Below, in pieces: positions 24,919-34,560 of a DNA stretch of 64,000 nucleotides. Each line of letters starts with the position of its first letter. Position 1 is the stretch's first letter. The translations under genes and the position numbers were made by a program. Origin of the DNA: CAYPTB01 sp964413535. GTDB lineage: Bacteria; Planctomycetota; UBA1135; GCA-002686595. Below the pieces are notes generated by a model. That model saw only the letters and a list, made by a program, of their open reading frames with translations. It made no database searches and was not told where the DNA came from. Location: assembly GCA_964413535.1 (NCBI GenBank), contig CAYPTB010000051.1, forward strand, positions 124,001-188,000, written 5' to 3'.

Positions 24919-26483
24919 CGCCGGAGAAGGGAGGCGCAGCAGCCGGAAGTGGTCGTTCGACCCGGCTGGGTTTCGCCCTTCAAGTCGGCTTCGCGACGCT
25001 GCTCGCGGTCGCCGTATGCGGGATGCTGGTGCACCTGGCGGAGTGGCGCAAGCTGCGTTTCCGCGTGGATCTGACCGCCAGCGGCAAGAACACGCTCGAC
25101 TCGCAGACCCAGGCCCTGTTGACGGGCTTCGACGAGCCGGTTGCCGTGGATGTGTTCTTCCGCGCGGCCGACTACGAGCACCTCTTCGACGTCACGGCGG
25201 AAGCTCAACGGCGCATGAGCGAGTTGCTCTTCGTGGCCAAGACCCTGGCTCCCGCGCGCTTGGAGATCGAGATCCACGACCTCTACGACCTCGCCGCGAC
25301 GAGGAAGCGCATGGACGAGCTCGGCCTCGACGAAGAGCAGACCGTCGTCGTGAGCCGCGGAGAGCGACGGGCCGTCCTGCGACTCTTCGCCGAGATCGCG
25401 CAGATCGATCCGGGCAACCCCGATCCCCGGGCTCCGCGTCCGGCGACTCTGCGGTCGTTCCGCGGGGAGGAAGCGCTCGCCGAGGCTCTCAAGAAAGTGT
25501 CGGCCGACGACAGCCCGCGCGTGTACTTCTCGACCGGACACGGTGAAGCCGACCCGTTCGGATCCGACAATCGCCAATTGGGTCGGCTCGTGGCGGAACT
25601 CGAACGCCAGGGCTTCGAGGTCGACACGTGGGAAGGAGCCGTGGTCGGACCCGTGCCGAGCGATTGCGACGTCTTGGCAGTCGTCGGCCCCGAGCAACCG
25701 TTCAGTGCGCGCGAACGCGAGTACGTCGAGGGCTGGGTGGCGGCGGGCGGGCGCCTCTTGGCGGCGACGGAGACGCGCTACGCGGAGGAAGCAGAGAGCG
25801 TCGCCGGCATGCTCCGGCGCCACGGGATGCTCCTGTCGCGCGGAATGGTCTGCATGCCGGTGCTCGACTACTTCGGCAGCCTGCGAACGGGAACTCCCGA
25901 GTGCGCCGACTTCAGGATCGCCGAGCGGGAGATGAACGCCGAGCATCCCGTCACGGCGCCCCTGGTCGAACGCGCCCGCAAACTGCGCTTCGTGTTCAGC
26001 CGATCGTTCGACCGCACTCCGGCCGGGGAATCGACCGAGGGAATCCTGCTCGACCTCGCGAGCTCGCCGGCGGAATCCTGGCGCGACGTGCCGGAGACCG
26101 AGGGGGCCTCGCTCGATTTCGCTCTCGACTCGGCGCGCGAGTCTCGCGGCCGCTTCCGCCTCGCCATGGCGAGGACCTTCCCCGTCAGCGCGTCTCTCGA
26201 CGTAGGAAGCGGCCCGCGCGAGGGTCGCGTCGTCGGCATCGCGAGTCCCTACTTCCTCTCCAACGGCACCTTCAGCACGAACCGCGACTTCGCGCTCAAC
26301 GCCTTCAATTGGCTCGCCGAACGGGACTTCCGCGTCGGGGTGTCGGCGCGCGACCCGGAGTCGTCGGTCGTGGACGTCTCGCGCGGGCCCGCGCTGGCGG
26401 TCGTCTTCCATTCGAGCCTGTGGGCCCTGCCTGGCGTCTTCGGCCTGCTCGGACTCTTCACGTACATCCGCAGGAGGCGCTAG
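24909..26483 (+). CDS. GldG-like ABC-associated membrane-anchored protein
   Basis: A 524-residue protein with one transmembrane helix near each end: FALQVGFATLLAVAVCGMLV (about 24-45) and a C-terminal helix LWALPGVFGLLGLFTYIRRRR. In between is a large extracytoplasmic domain of the GldG type (ABC-type uncharacterised transport, IFT52-like fold), with RFRVDLTASGKNTLDSQTQALL at its start, the diagnostic phrase YFSTGHGE and a later DVLAVVGPEQPFS. The start is GTG at 24909 (or 24912), inside the end of the permease gene, with GGAG 8 bases upstream. It belongs to the ABC operon and probably acts as its periplasmic partner. Confidence 0.87.
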   Translation: MVVAPEKGGAAAGSGRSTRLGFALQVGFATLLAVAVCGMLVHLAEWRKLRFRVDLTASGKNTLDSQTQALLTGFDEPVAVDVFFRAADYEHLFDVTAEAQRRMSELLFVAKTLAPARLEIEIHDLYDLAATRKRMDELGLDEEQTVVVSRGERRAVLRLFAEIAQIDPGNPDPRAPRPATLRSFRGEEALAEALKKVSADDSPRVYFSTGHGEADPFGSDNRQLGRLVAELERQGFEVDTWEGAVVGPVPSDCDVLAVVGPEQPFSAREREYVEGWVAAGGRLLAATETRYAEEAESVAGMLRRHGMLLSRGMVCMPVLDYFGSLRTGTPECADFRIAEREMNAEHPVTAPLVERARKLRFVFSRSFDRTPAGESTEGILLDLASSPAESWRDVPETEGASLDFALDSARESRGRFRLAMARTFPVSASLDVGSGPREGRVVGIASPYFLSNGTFSTNRDFALNAFNWLAERDFRVGVSARDPESSVVDVSRGPALAVVFHSSLWALPGVFGLLGLFTYIRRRR

Positions 26484-26485
26484 GC

Positions 26486-28222
26486 GTGCAGGGACGGACC
26501 ATCCTCCTCCTGTCCTGCTTGGCGATCGGTCTCGGCGCGCTCGTGCTCGTGCAGGAGGAGGAGGCGCGCGGCGATCCCGACGGCTTGCTCGACTTCCCCG
26601 TGTTCGACGTCGCCCCGGATCTCGTTCGCGCCATGTCGATCGATCACGCCGAGGGTCGTTGGCAGGTGCGCGTCGAGCGCGACGCGCGCGACGTCTGGAT
26701 GATGACGGATCCGATCGCCTATCCCGCGAACGACGGCCCCGTACGCCAGCTCCTCGAACAGGTGCGCGGTCTGAGGGGCACGCCGATCGACGACCTCGAC
26801 GATCCGTCGAAGGTAGGGCTCGATCCACCGCGAGCGGTAGTCGTCGCCACGACGCGCGACGAGGCGGGAACGGAGAAACAGGCGCGGGTCGAGGTGGGTT
26901 CGGTCGACGGCGACACGCAGTTCGTGCGCTCCGGTGCTCGCATCCTGCGCGTACGTCGCACGCTCGAGAACGCGCTGGTCGGGAACGTCGAGGAATTCCG
27001 CAGCCGGCGCATGTTCGACATCTCTCTGCTCGAGCGGCCGATCGAGCTCGTGCGGAGGGGTTCGATCGACGGGCGCGACGTCGCGCTCGAAGCCGTCGCC
27101 GAGGGAAGCAATTGGATGCTCGTCCGACCCGCGCGGGGTCGTCTCGATCCGCTCACGGCACACCTGTTCCTGCAGCAGCTACTGAACGTGCGCATCGAAC
27201 GCTTCCACTCCGACGATCCTGGCCCGCTCGAGCGGTATGGTCTGGCCGAGCCCGAGCTGCGCATCGCGGTGACGACAGCCAGCGGGAACACCTCGGCTCT
27301 GCGCTTCGGTCGCGTTTCGGACACCGAGCCGTGGTTCGCCACCCGCGAGGGCTACCCGTTCGTGTGGCAGGCTTCCGCGCGCGACGTCGCGTACTTCGCC
27401 TCGACCTTCGAAGAGTTGCTGGACTACAAGATCGTGCGCGCGAAGCGCGAGTCCATCATCGGCGTCCGGCTCGAGGGGGGCGGGGAGGCGAAGCGGCTCT
27501 ACCGCGTCGGTGAGCAATGGCGCCTGACCGACGACATGGGTCCCGGAGAACCGGAGAGCCACCTCGTCGCGGACGAGGAGGTGGTCGGCGACCTGCTGGC
27601 GAAGCTCGAGAGAGCCGAGCTCGCCGCGTATCTCCCGCTGGGCACGCCCTTCGTCCCGTCCGATCCGCCCGTGCGTCTCCTGGTCGAGACGCAGGAGGGA
27701 GAGCTCTTCGGGGGCGTGTTCGGCGCGCCTCACGCCGTTCCGGGGGCGGAGAGCGGGCGCACGTTCCGCCGCGACGGGGACGAGCTCGTCGCGATCGTGT
27801 CCGACGACGTCGCCGAACCGTGCTCGATCCCGCTCGAGGAGCTTCGCACGCGGCTCCTGCACCGCCTCGTCGAACGCGAGCAGTTCAGCGTCCACGTGCA
27901 GCGCGGATCCGACGTCGCCGGGTTCGTCCTCGACCGCAAGGCGAACGTGTGGCGCGCCGAGGGCATGACCCTCGAGGCGCGCGGGTTCGCCTCGTTGCTC
28001 GACCGCGTGCTCTCGATCCGTGCGCGGCGCTGGCTCGCTCCCGAGGAAGCGCCCGACGAAGCCGATGCGATCGACGTTTCGGTGAAGCCGGTCGCAGGAC
28101 AGCCCATCGCCTTCCGACTCGTCCGCGGGTCGGACGGCGCCGACCTGTGCTTCGAAGACGGTCGCTGGGCCGAGATCCGGCCCGGCCTCTACGAGGGTCT
28201 CGCCGCGCTCCTCGCCCGTTGA
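26486..28222 (+). CDS. DUF4340-family membrane-anchored protein
   Basis: A 578-residue protein with an N-terminal membrane anchor (TILLLSCLAIGLGALVLVQE) and a long extracytoplasmic part made of repeated DUF4340-type modules, seen as alternating 'evtri.i.....w.l..P....d...v..ll..l..l' phrases (e.g. VRQLLEQVRGLRGTPIDDLDDP and VGDLLAKLERAELAAYLP). The GTG start is two bases after the GldG-like stop and has AGGAGG (26472-26477) at proper spacing. DUF4340 proteins regularly follow GldG in this operon; their molecular role is not known. Confidence 0.83.
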   Translation: MQGRTILLLSCLAIGLGALVLVQEEEARGDPDGLLDFPVFDVAPDLVRAMSIDHAEGRWQVRVERDARDVWMMTDPIAYPANDGPVRQLLEQVRGLRGTPIDDLDDPSKVGLDPPRAVVVATTRDEAGTEKQARVEVGSVDGDTQFVRSGARILRVRRTLENALVGNVEEFRSRRMFDISLLERPIELVRRGSIDGRDVALEAVAEGSNWMLVRPARGRLDPLTAHLFLQQLLNVRIERFHSDDPGPLERYGLAEPELRIAVTTASGNTSALRFGRVSDTEPWFATREGYPFVWQASARDVAYFASTFEELLDYKIVRAKRESIIGVRLEGGGEAKRLYRVGEQWRLTDDMGPGEPESHLVADEEVVGDLLAKLERAELAAYLPLGTPFVPSDPPVRLLVETQEGELFGGVFGAPHAVPGAESGRTFRRDGDELVAIVSDDVAEPCSIPLEELRTRLLHRLVEREQFSVHVQRGSDVAGFVLDRKANVWRAEGMTLEARGFASLLDRVLSIRARRWLAPEEAPDEADAIDVSVKPVAGQPIAFRLVRGSDGADLCFEDGRWAEIRPGLYEGLAALLAR

Positions 28223-28286
28223 ACGCGGCCGGAGAGGCTTGTCAGCGCTCGGCTGGGTCCCTACCCTCCCGAACGGAGGGCGAACG

Positions 28287-30752
28287 ATGACCGAGGAGCG
28301 AGAATCGATTTCGCCGGCGGCCCGCCTGGCCGAGCGACCCGCTCGCCGCGGCGTGCCGAAGGACGTCGACGGCATCGTGCGATCGCTCCGAGCGCACCCC
28401 GAATTGCGCGACCGGATCGTGCACTGGGCGCACGTGCCGGAGCGGAAGGCGCTGCGGGCCGAGTTCCCGAGCGGCCTCTCCGCGCGGGTGGTGGACGTCT
28501 TCCGCGCGGAGGGGACGACGACCCTCTATTCCCACCAGGCGCGGGCGGTCGAGCTCGCCCTCGCAGGGCGCGACGTGCTCGTCGCGACGCCCACCGCGTC
28601 GGGCAAGACGCTGTGCTACACGCTGCCCGTCCTGCAGGCCTTGGCCGAGAGCGAGGGCCGGGCCAGGTCGCTGTGGATGTTCCCCACCAAGGCGCTGTCG
28701 CAGGACCAGTCCCAGGCGCTGAACGCGAAGATCGCCGCGCTGGGGGAGGACTGGCCTTCGTACACCTACGACGGCGACACGCCGCCGTCGGGGCGGCGCA
28801 CGCTGCGCGAGCGCGGGAACGTGGTGCTCACCAACCCCTGGATGTTGCACCAGGGCATCCTGCCGAACCACGCCAAGTGGGTGGAGCTCTTCGCCAACCT
28901 GCGCTACGTCGTGATCGACGAGGTGCACACGTTGTCGGGCGTCTTCGGCTCGAACGTCGCGAACGTGCTGCGTCGCTTGCTGCGCGTCGCTCGGCACTAC
29001 GGAGCCGAGCCGCGCTTCCTCCTGTCGTCGGCCACCCTGCGCGAGCCGGGAGCCCACGCGCACAAGCTCGTCGGGCGTCCGGTCGAGGTCGTCGACGACG
29101 ACGGCTCGCCGGCGGGCGAGCGCGTGATCGCGATCTACAACCCGCCCATGCTCGATCCCGTCGCGGGCCTGCGGGCGAGCGCGCTGGAGGAAGCGCGGCG
29201 CCTGGCCGCCGTCGTCTGCGGGCCGCACCACCAGACGATCTTCTTCTGCAACCGCCGCACCTCCGTCGAGGTCCTCACGCGCTACCTCAAGGAGGCCGCG
29301 CCGCGCTTGGGACTCGGGCCGGACGAGGTGCGCGGCTACCGCGGGGGATACCTGCCGCTCCTGCGGCGCGAGATCGAAGAGGGACTGCGCAGCGGAGCGG
29401 TGAAGGTCGTCGTCACGACCAACGCGCTCGAGCTCGGGATCGACATCGGACGGCTCGACGTCGCCGTGTTGGTCGGCTACCCGGGCAGCCAGGCCTCGTT
29501 CTGGCAACGCGCCGGTCGCGTGGGACGGCGCGGGAAGAAGAGCCTGATCGCGCTGATCGCGCGCTCCGATCCGGTGGATCAGTACGTGGCGCAGAACCCC
29601 GACTACCTCACGCGAGCGCCGCGCGAGCGGATCGGGCTCGACCCCGACAACCTGGTGATCCTGTCCGAGGAGCTCAAGTGCGCGGCCTTCGAGCTCCCGT
29701 TCCGCGCACAAACGGACGACTCCGGCCGGCCGGCGGTGCGCGACTTCGGTCCCTCGCCGCACCTCGCGGGCATCCTCGATTACCTCGCGCAGGAGCTCTC
29801 GATCCTGCACTTCGTGGACGGCACGTGGTACTGGACCGCCGACGCCTATCCCGCCCAGGACGTCTCGCTCGCCGGGCACGACCCCGACAACGTGCTCGTG
29901 CTCGACGTGGAGACGAAGGATGCGATCGGTGAGATCGACCGCGAGGGCTCGATCACCGCCGTGCACGACGGCGCCATCTACCAGGTCGAGGGCGAGACCT
30001 GGAAGATCGAGCGCTTCGACTACGAGAACCGCCGCGCGTACGCGCGCCGGGTCGAGAGCGACTACTTCACCGACGCGCAGACCGACACCGAGGTGCGTGT
30101 GCTGCGGCTCGAGGAGCGCCGCGTGCGTTGGCGGGGCGCGGTCGATCGCACCGCTCCTGCGGGGATCCCGCCCGCGCTCGAGGACTACTCCGCTTGGATC
30201 GGCGAGGTCCACGTAACCAGCGTCGCGACGCTCTACAAGAAGATCCGCTTCTACACGCGCGAGAACGTCGGCGCGGAGGACATCCACCTTCCGCCGGAGG
30301 AGATCGACACGGAGGCGTTCGCGCTCACCCTCTCGGAAGAGACGGCGAGCGAGCTCATGCTCCACGCCGGCGACCGCGGCGCCGCCTGGCACGGCCTGGG
30401 CGAGCTCCTGCGGCGCGTGGCGCCGCTCTTCCTGCGCTGCCAGCCCGGCGATCTCGGACTCTCGACGGAGATCAAGTCGCCGCACTTCGTCCGCCCGACG
30501 ATCTTCGTCTACGACCGCGTGCGCGGGGGCGTCGGCCTTGCGCGCGCGCTCTTCGCCGACCATCGCGACGTCCTGCGGGCCGCGCGCGACGTGCTCGCCG
30601 CCTGCGCCTGCTCGAGCGGCTGCCCGGCGTGCGTCGGTCCGCTCGCGGAGGTCGGCGTGCACGCGAAGGCCGCGGCGGAGCTCGTCCTGCGCCACCTGCT
30701 CGAGGGGAGCGAGCCGGCAGCCGGCCCCGTCGAGCTCCCCTCCACCCCGTGA
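28287..30752 (+). CDS. mrfA: MrfA/YprA-family DEAD/DEAH-box DNA helicase
   Basis: An 821-residue superfamily 2 helicase with a C-terminal DUF1998 zinc region. Walker A ATPTASGKT lies at 100-108, the DEVH box at 211-214, motif III is LSSATLREP, and the later motifs include TNALELGIDIGRLDVAVLVGYPG and WQRAGRVGRRGKKS. Near the end four cysteines (773, 775, 779, 782; CACSSGCPAC) match the DUF1998 metal site. In Bacillus subtilis MrfA (YprA) is a 3'-5' helicase that works with the exonuclease MrfB in repair of mitomycin C adducts; the next gene here is the MrfB homologue and overlaps by four bases. The ATG at 28287 has GGAGGG 6 bases upstream. Confidence 0.92.
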   Translation: MTEERESISPAARLAERPARRGVPKDVDGIVRSLRAHPELRDRIVHWAHVPERKALRAEFPSGLSARVVDVFRAEGTTTLYSHQARAVELALAGRDVLVATPTASGKTLCYTLPVLQALAESEGRARSLWMFPTKALSQDQSQALNAKIAALGEDWPSYTYDGDTPPSGRRTLRERGNVVLTNPWMLHQGILPNHAKWVELFANLRYVVIDEVHTLSGVFGSNVANVLRRLLRVARHYGAEPRFLLSSATLREPGAHAHKLVGRPVEVVDDDGSPAGERVIAIYNPPMLDPVAGLRASALEEARRLAAVVCGPHHQTIFFCNRRTSVEVLTRYLKEAAPRLGLGPDEVRGYRGGYLPLLRREIEEGLRSGAVKVVVTTNALELGIDIGRLDVAVLVGYPGSQASFWQRAGRVGRRGKKSLIALIARSDPVDQYVAQNPDYLTRAPRERIGLDPDNLVILSEELKCAAFELPFRAQTDDSGRPAVRDFGPSPHLAGILDYLAQELSILHFVDGTWYWTADAYPAQDVSLAGHDPDNVLVLDVETKDAIGEIDREGSITAVHDGAIYQVEGETWKIERFDYENRRAYARRVESDYFTDAQTDTEVRVLRLEERRVRWRGAVDRTAPAGIPPALEDYSAWIGEVHVTSVATLYKKIRFYTRENVGAEDIHLPPEEIDTEAFALTLSEETASELMLHAGDRGAAWHGLGELLRRVAPLFLRCQPGDLGLSTEIKSPHFVRPTIFVYDRVRGGVGLARALFADHRDVLRAARDVLAACACSSGCPACVGPLAEVGVHAKAAAELVLRHLLEGSEPAAGPVELPSTP

Positions 30753-32170
30753 GCGAGCTCTTCGACCGGCTGCGGAGCCTGAGGCGCGACGCGCCGATCC
30801 ATGAGGGCGACGCGCCGATCCATGAGGTCGACGCGCCGATCCATGAGGTCGAATCGCCGAGCCAAGCGGGCGACGCGCCGATCGACAAGGGCGACGCGCC
30901 GCGTGAAGCGGGAGATGCGCCGCCAGCGACGGGAATCGGCCGCGATCTCGCTGCGCCCGCCTGGCTCCGGCAGCGACTCGCCGGCGCTGCGCCGGTGCTC
31001 ACGTCGGGGGCTACCGTCGGTCCGCCGGAGGGGCTCGTGCTCGCGAACGGCGCACGTGGCGCGTTCGCGTTTCGAGAGGAGCGCTTCGAGGGCAGCCATC
31101 GCCACGGGGCGTGGGCGCTCGCGGACGTGGACGCGGCGAGCAGGGCGGCGCTCGCTCTCGTCGCCAAGGACGACACCTGCGCCGACTTCCAGTTGCGCGA
31201 GAGCGTCTTCCTCGACGTCGAGACGACCGGGCTCTCGGGGGGCGCGGGAACGATTTCCTTCCTGGTGGCCCTCGGTCGCTTCGAGGGTCAGGCCTTCCAC
31301 CTGTGGCAAGGGTTCCTGCGCGATCCGAGCGAGGAGCACGCGTTGCTCGACGAGGTCGCGCGGCGCATCGGAGGGTCGCGGGGGATCGTCTCGTTCTTCG
31401 GCAAGTCCTTCGATCGCCACAGGCTCGAGGACAAGATGCGCGTGTTCCGGGTCGTGGCGCCGTTCGAAGGTAGGCCGCACCTGGACCTGTACTGGCCCGT
31501 TCAGCGCTTGTACGGGCCGGGGCTCCGAGACGGGCGTCTGGCGACCGCCGAACGCGAGCTCGCGGGCGTCGTGCGGGCGGGCGACCTGCCCGGTAGCCGT
31601 GCTCCAGAGGCCTGGTTCGACTTCCTCGCCGGCCGCGGCCATCGGCTCGAGGACGTCTTCCGGCACAACCGGGACGACGTCCTGTCGCTCGTCGCCCTCG
31701 CGGCTCACCTGGGACGGGCGCTGTGCGAGACGGACCCCGCCGGTGGGCCCCTCGCCGGCCCGGCCGGGACGCGCGCGGCGGGCATCGCCCGGCTCCTCGT
31801 TCGCCGCGGCGAACACGAGGAGGCCCTGCGCTGGATCGAGCTGGCGCTCGCGCGCGGCGCCGGGAACGCGCGCGAGCTCACGCTCGAGCGGGGGGAGCTG
31901 TTCCTGCGGTTGGGAAGACCCGCCCCCGCGCGCGCTCTCTTCGAGGACCTGGCCGCCGGGGCCGATGGGCACGCCGCCCGAGCGCTCCTCGCGCTCGCGA
32001 AGCTCCACGAACACGACCTGAACGACCCCGCCGGCGCCGCGGACGCTTGCGCGCGCTTGCGCAGGCTCTCGGAGCGGGCGCTCACGGGCGCGAGCTACGC
32101 ATCCGCGGTGCGCGGGCTCGCGCGGCGCGAAGCGCGTCTCGCTCGGAAGCTCCTGCGCACCGCGGAGTAG
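30749..32170 (+). CDS. mrfB: MrfB/YprB-family RNase H-like exonuclease
   Basis: A 473-residue protein. The central RNase H-like (DEDD-type) exonuclease domain starts at FLDVETTGLSGGAGTISFLV, with the catalytic pair Asp156/Glu158. Later conserved parts are ISFFGKSFDRHRLEDK-like (residues about 213-228) and HRLEDVFRHNRDDVLSLVAL, which holds the last catalytic Asp. The C-terminal 130 residues look like TPR repeats (GEHEEALRWIELALARG, GRPAPARALFEDLAAG). The N-terminus, before the domain, carries seven 7-residue repeats (see repeat entry). GTG start overlaps the helicase stop (GTGA). Together with the helicase this is the mitomycin repair pair known from Bacillus. Confidence 0.88.
   Translation: MSELFDRLRSLRRDAPIHEGDAPIHEVDAPIHEVESPSQAGDAPIDKGDAPREAGDAPPATGIGRDLAAPAWLRQRLAGAAPVLTSGATVGPPEGLVLANGARGAFAFREERFEGSHRHGAWALADVDAASRAALALVAKDDTCADFQLRESVFLDVETTGLSGGAGTISFLVALGRFEGQAFHLWQGFLRDPSEEHALLDEVARRIGGSRGIVSFFGKSFDRHRLEDKMRVFRVVAPFEGRPHLDLYWPVQRLYGPGLRDGRLATAERELAGVVRAGDLPGSRAPEAWFDFLAGRGHRLEDVFRHNRDDVLSLVALAAHLGRALCETDPAGGPLAGPAGTRAAGIARLLVRRGEHEEALRWIELALARGAGNARELTLERGELFLRLGRPAPARALFEDLAAGADGHAARALLALAKLHEHDLNDPAGAADACARLRRLSERALTGASYASAVRGLARREARLARKLLRTAE
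30788..30934 (+). repeat. seven 21-bp in-frame tandem repeats in mrfB
   Basis: Seven consecutive 21-base units encode DAPIHEG, DAPIHEV, DAPIHEV, ESPSQAG, DAPIDKG, DAPREAG and DAPPATG. The first three units are almost identical at DNA level (one unit differs by a single base); the later ones have diverged. The repeat lies between residues 14 and 62 of the exonuclease and is expected to be a disordered, acidic linker. Copy number may vary between strains. Confidence 0.85.
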
Positions 32171-32336
32171 CCGCGGCGACCGAGCGAGGGGAGGCTTCGT
32201 CTCGCGCGCGGAAGACCGTCCTCGATCGGAACTTTGCACGGCGCCCGGCCAAAACCCTTTGCATTGCCCGAGGGACTTCGGAAACTCCACTCAGGCGCGC
32301 TCGACCGGTTTCCTCCACTCCTCGAAGGGCCTTCCG

Positions 32337-34493
32337 ATGGACACACTCCTCAGTCAGTTCTGCAAGGACTTCGACGCGAACCTGCGGCCGATGCTGACGC
32401 CCCTCGAGGGGGCTTCGAACGCGCTCGCGAAGGCCGAGGAAGGCCTGCCCGGCGTGGTGTTCCTGCCGGCGCTGATCGATCTCGGGCTCCAGTTCCGGGC
32501 GCTCGTGGACAAGGTCGCGGAGCAGCAGGCCTACGTGCTGATCTTCGGCCCGCTCAAGAGCGGGAAGTCGACGCTGATGAACTCCCTAGCGGCGGCCTAC
32601 GTCAGCGAGGTGACGACCCTGCCCGCCTACCCGTGCATGGTGTTCGTCTCGCACTCCGCCTCGCTGCGCTTCATCGTGACGCGCTACAACGGCGAGACCC
32701 AGCACTTCACCGACCCCACGGCGCTGCGTCTGGAGATCAACCGCGCGCACGGCGAGCTCGCCGATCGGATCCGCGAGGTCGAGCGCAAGGGCGAGACGTT
32801 CGACCCGGCCATCCACTTCTCGAAGGCGATCCGCCGCATCGACGTCAAGGTGCCGACCGGCGAGGTCGAGCAGTCCGGCGCGGTGCTCGTCGACACGCCC
32901 GGCTTGTACGCGCGGATGAAGTTCGGCTACGACCGGATGACGCGCGACTTCCGCAACGCCGCGGCCTGCGCGATCTTCGTCGTCAAGAGCGACAACCTGT
33001 TCCTCGAGCAGGTCTTCAGCGAGTTCAACCGGTTGCTCGAGCTCTTCAGCCGCATCTTCCTCGTGGTCAACCTCGACAGCTCGAAGAAGGACCTGCGGCC
33101 GGACGGGAGTCTCGTCCCCAGCCTCGAGCGCGAGGACCCGCTGCGCATCATCGAGGCCTTCGAGAACCTCTCGATGAGCGCCCCGCTGAAGGCCGCCGCC
33201 GAGGAAGGGCGCTTGCGCATCTACCCGGTCGATCTGCTGCACGCCGCGAGTCGCCGCATCCAGGAGAAGCGCGGGCGCGTCTCGGGCGACGAGCAGTACG
33301 AAGGCGAAGCGAGCTTCGAGACCTTCCTCGAGGACCTCACCGAGTACCTGAACAGCACCGAGTACATGGTCGCTTTCCTCTCGGACAGCCTGCGTCGCGC
33401 GACGTCGCTGCTCGGGGAGGTGCGCGATCTCTTCGGTCATCCCGCCCTCGTCGAGCTCGACGAGCGCGTGCGCGCAATCGAGCAGGCGCTGCAACTCGCG
33501 ACGTCGCGCAAGAGCGCGCTCGAGCGGCTGTGCGGCTTCGGCTGGAAGGGCGCCTTCGCCGACTTGCAGCGCGACCTCGAGGCGCTCGCACGCGACTGGG
33601 CGCGCGAGATCGAGCGAGCCACCACCGCCCGACTCGACGCCGAGCTCGAACTCTGGTTCGAGACGGACGAGAGCGTCCACGTCCTGCTCGGTGAGCGCCT
33701 GACCGGCGTCCTGCGCGAACACCGCCGTGCGCTCGCCCTGAAGCTGCGCGAATCGCTCTCGGAGCGCGTCGGGCGCGGGGCAGCGGGGATCGCGATCCCC
33801 ACGAAAGTGGTGGAGGACCTGCGCACCGCCCAAGTGCACCTCGACGAGCTCGGCAAGCAGAGTCTGTCTCCGCTCGAACCGGGGGTCCTGAACTCGGCCG
33901 TGGCCGCGCCGTTCTCGGCCGAGGAGATTCCCGTGCGCAAGGCCGTCTTCTGGGATTGGATCCTCTTCCGCAGCAAGACCGTCGTTCGCCGCCGCCTGTT
34001 CGGCCCGCCGGAGCGACCGTCGCTCCCCTTGCCGGCGGCCGTCAAGGACCGGCGCCTGGGCGAAGAGGCGGCATCGGCGCTGGGCGACATGCTCGCGGAG
34101 CATCGCGCGACCTACTTCCCCGCGTGCTTGCGCGAGCTGTGCGATCTCGTCCTCGGCGACTACAAGGACTCGGCGGCGGAGCGCGTGCTCCAGCAACTCG
34201 GGACGGAGCGCGATCGGCAGGTGGCGGAGCTCGGCCTGCTCGAGAGCCGCCTGCGCGAGCACCGCGCGGTCCTCGAGCGCTTGCGCGACCTCGAGGAGCA
34301 GGTCGAGTCCTCCGGCGAGGCGGTCCTGCGTCTGTCCCAGGAGTACGGGCGCACGGAGCCCGTGAAGCTCATGCAACCCTATCGCCCGGATCCCCAGCAG
34401 GTCGCGTCGAGCGAAGAAGTCGAGCTCACCGACCTCGACCCGGCGGTCGATGGCGCGGAGGGCGCCGAGGTGGAGATCGCCGAGGAGCGCTGA
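32337..34493 (+). CDS. dynamin-like large GTPase
   Basis: A 718-residue protein with a dynamin-type GTPase domain: G1 P-loop GPLKSGKST at 71-79, a G2-like Thr in TLPAYPC, G3 DTPGL at 186-190 and a G4-like segment FLVVNLDSSKKDL. The remainder (about 330-700) is predicted as long helical bundles and coiled coil (e.g. GLLESRLREHRAVLERLRDLEEQVE), consistent with the stalk of bacterial dynamin-like proteins that remodel membranes. The C-terminus is acidic. No transmembrane helix is obvious. The ATG at 32337 is preceded by GAAGGG; an upstream in-frame start at 32259 lacks one. It faces the KAP-like NTPase gene. Confidence 0.82.
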   Translation: MDTLLSQFCKDFDANLRPMLTPLEGASNALAKAEEGLPGVVFLPALIDLGLQFRALVDKVAEQQAYVLIFGPLKSGKSTLMNSLAAAYVSEVTTLPAYPCMVFVSHSASLRFIVTRYNGETQHFTDPTALRLEINRAHGELADRIREVERKGETFDPAIHFSKAIRRIDVKVPTGEVEQSGAVLVDTPGLYARMKFGYDRMTRDFRNAAACAIFVVKSDNLFLEQVFSEFNRLLELFSRIFLVVNLDSSKKDLRPDGSLVPSLEREDPLRIIEAFENLSMSAPLKAAAEEGRLRIYPVDLLHAASRRIQEKRGRVSGDEQYEGEASFETFLEDLTEYLNSTEYMVAFLSDSLRRATSLLGEVRDLFGHPALVELDERVRAIEQALQLATSRKSALERLCGFGWKGAFADLQRDLEALARDWAREIERATTARLDAELELWFETDESVHVLLGERLTGVLREHRRALALKLRESLSERVGRGAAGIAIPTKVVEDLRTAQVHLDELGKQSLSPLEPGVLNSAVAAPFSAEEIPVRKAVFWDWILFRSKTVVRRRLFGPPERPSLPLPAAVKDRRLGEEAASALGDMLAEHRATYFPACLRELCDLVLGDYKDSAAERVLQQLGTERDRQVAELGLLESRLREHRAVLERLRDLEEQVESSGEAVLRLSQEYGRTEPVKLMQPYRPDPQQVASSEEVELTDLDPAVDGAEGAEVEIAEER

Positions 34494-34516
34494 CCCGGGG
34501 TGCGCGTGCGACGACT

Positions 34517-34556
34517 CCGCGGCGGGCGCGCTCGATTCCGGGTCGTCGCGCCGCGG
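34517..34556. terminator. hairpin between convergent dynamin-like and KAP-like genes
   Basis: Inverted repeat CCGCGGCG (34517-34524) and CGCCGCGG (34549-34556) with a 24-base loop, inside the 67-base space between two convergent stops. A competing pairing CGACGA/TCGTCG exists within it. Likely a shared terminator, without a T-tract. Confidence 0.35.
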
Positions 34557-34560
34557 GCGG

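Noticed and set aside
30788..30934. Regular 21-base repeats that might be taken for a CRISPR array
   Set aside because: The units are contiguous with no spacers, stay in frame with the exonuclease gene and encode a peptide repeat; no cas gene is present.
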